This document shows, piece after piece, positions 5,122-5,415 of a stretch of 5,415 nt of DNA. Positions within the stretch are counted from its first letter, which is position 1; each line of letters begins with the position of its first letter. The position numbers and the translations under genes were made by a program. Source of the stretch: an uncultured Oscillospiraceae bacterium (GTDB lineage: Bacteria; Bacillota; Clostridia; Oscillospirales; Oscillospiraceae); assembly GCA_934574095.1 (NCBI GenBank), contig CAKTMW010000067.1, positions 1 to 5,415 of the forward strand, written 5' to 3'. Under the pieces are notes generated by a model, which made no database searches, was not told where the DNA came from, and was given only the letters and a program-made list of their open reading frames with translations.

Positions 5122-5415
5122 TTACTTGGCAGCCTTGGCGGCCTTGATGGACTCGATCAGCTCGGGAACGACCTTGAACAGGTCGCCGGTGATGCCATAA
5201 TCGGCAACCTCGAAGATGGGAGCGGTCTCGTTCTTGTTGACGGCGATGATGCACTCGGAATCCTGCATACCAGCCTTGTGCTGGATAGCGCCGGAGATAC
5301 CCAGAGCAACATAGACCTTGGGATGGACGGTCTTGCCGGTCTGGCCGACCTGATGGTCAGCGGAGATCCAGCCGGCGTCCACGCAGGCGCGGGAGGAACC
5401 CACGACGCCGCCCAG
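5122..5415 (-). CDS. etfA: Electron transfer flavoprotein alpha subunit, C-terminal part
   Basis: The last 97 residues are present; the N-terminal two thirds lie beyond the right edge. The visible part is the FAD-binding domain of Etf[13 protein letters not shown] holds the conserved Ser-Arg that contacts [23 protein letters not shown], then GAIQH, match the EtfA signature (P-x-V-Y-V-A-x-G-I-S-G-A-x-Q-H), and [19 protein letters not shown] is the usual end. EtfA pairs with EtfB to carry electrons; in Clostridia this is usually with butyryl-CoA dehydrogenase in flavin-based electron bifurcation, or with another acyl-CoA or lactate dehydrogenase. The terminator just after the stop shows that this is the last gene of its operon. 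Confidence 0.95.
   Translation of the reverse strand: MGGVVGSSRACVDAGWISADHQVGQTGKTVHPKVYVALGISGAIQHKAGMQDSECIIAVNKNETAPIFEVADYGITGDLFKVVPELIESIKAAKAAK

Noticed and set aside
4979..5254. Minus-strand open frame of 91 codons overlapping the end of etfA
   Set aside because: It is out of frame with the clear EtfA protein and runs through the etfA terminator and the tandem repeats.

Overview
The window looks like a gut-type Clostridia chromosome, most likely high-GC Oscillospiraceae (Flavonifractor / Lawsonibacter / Dysosmobacter-like). The grounds are GC-rich core genes with strong AGGAGG ribosome sites, a YwlG-type UPF0340 protein, an ECF vitamin-transporter S component, an EtfA end, and GC-rich hairpin repeats of the sort common between genes in that group. 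The placement is inference from gene content and style; no rRNA or other marker gene is present.

Layout. (a) 1-1173: a MocR/PdxR-type regulator (minus strand, 3' part cut off by the window) is divergent from an ECF S component (plus). Their promoters overlap in a 106-bp gap. A PLP-binding regulator facing a small vitamin-uptake subunit suggests vitamin B6 salvage. (b) 1174-1929: a UPF0340/TIGR01440 (YwlG) gene with its own promoter, a 12-bp hairpin in its leader and a strong two-way terminator. (c) 1930-2154: no gene, but a cluster of GC-rich hairpin repeat units. (d) 2155-3123: an AT-richer minus-strand pair, a 256-aa two-helix membrane protein followed by a 58-aa protein with a very good ribosome site; I recognise neither. 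(e) 3124-3307: an AT-rich gap with a plus-strand promoter that fires into a 15-bp-arm palindrome made of four alternating AAAGGT half-sites, with no convincing gene behind it. (f) 3308-3907: a small serine recombinase (minus). (g) 3908-4072: a GC-rich hairpin before the recombinase and two tandem intrinsic terminators. (h) 4073-4911: a 69-aa two-helix membrane protein with a near-consensus promoter, and upstream of it a GNAT acetyltransferase whose ribosome site points to a start in the wrong frame. (i) 4948-5121: a 10-bp tandem duplication, three iteron-like 21-bp repeats, and the etfA terminator. (j) 5122-5415: the C-terminal end of EtfA, probably the last gene of a bcd-etfBA-type operon beyond the window.

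The flanks are ordinary core metabolism. The middle (about 1930-4050) is the accessory part: an orphan recombinase, an unrecognised two-gene membrane cassette, inverted copies of a hairpin repeat on both sides, and an orphan promoter/operator. The items most worth a second look are the 58-aa/256-aa pair, the quadruple AAAGGT palindrome with its orphan promoter, and the possible A-run frameshift at the start of the acetyltransferase.
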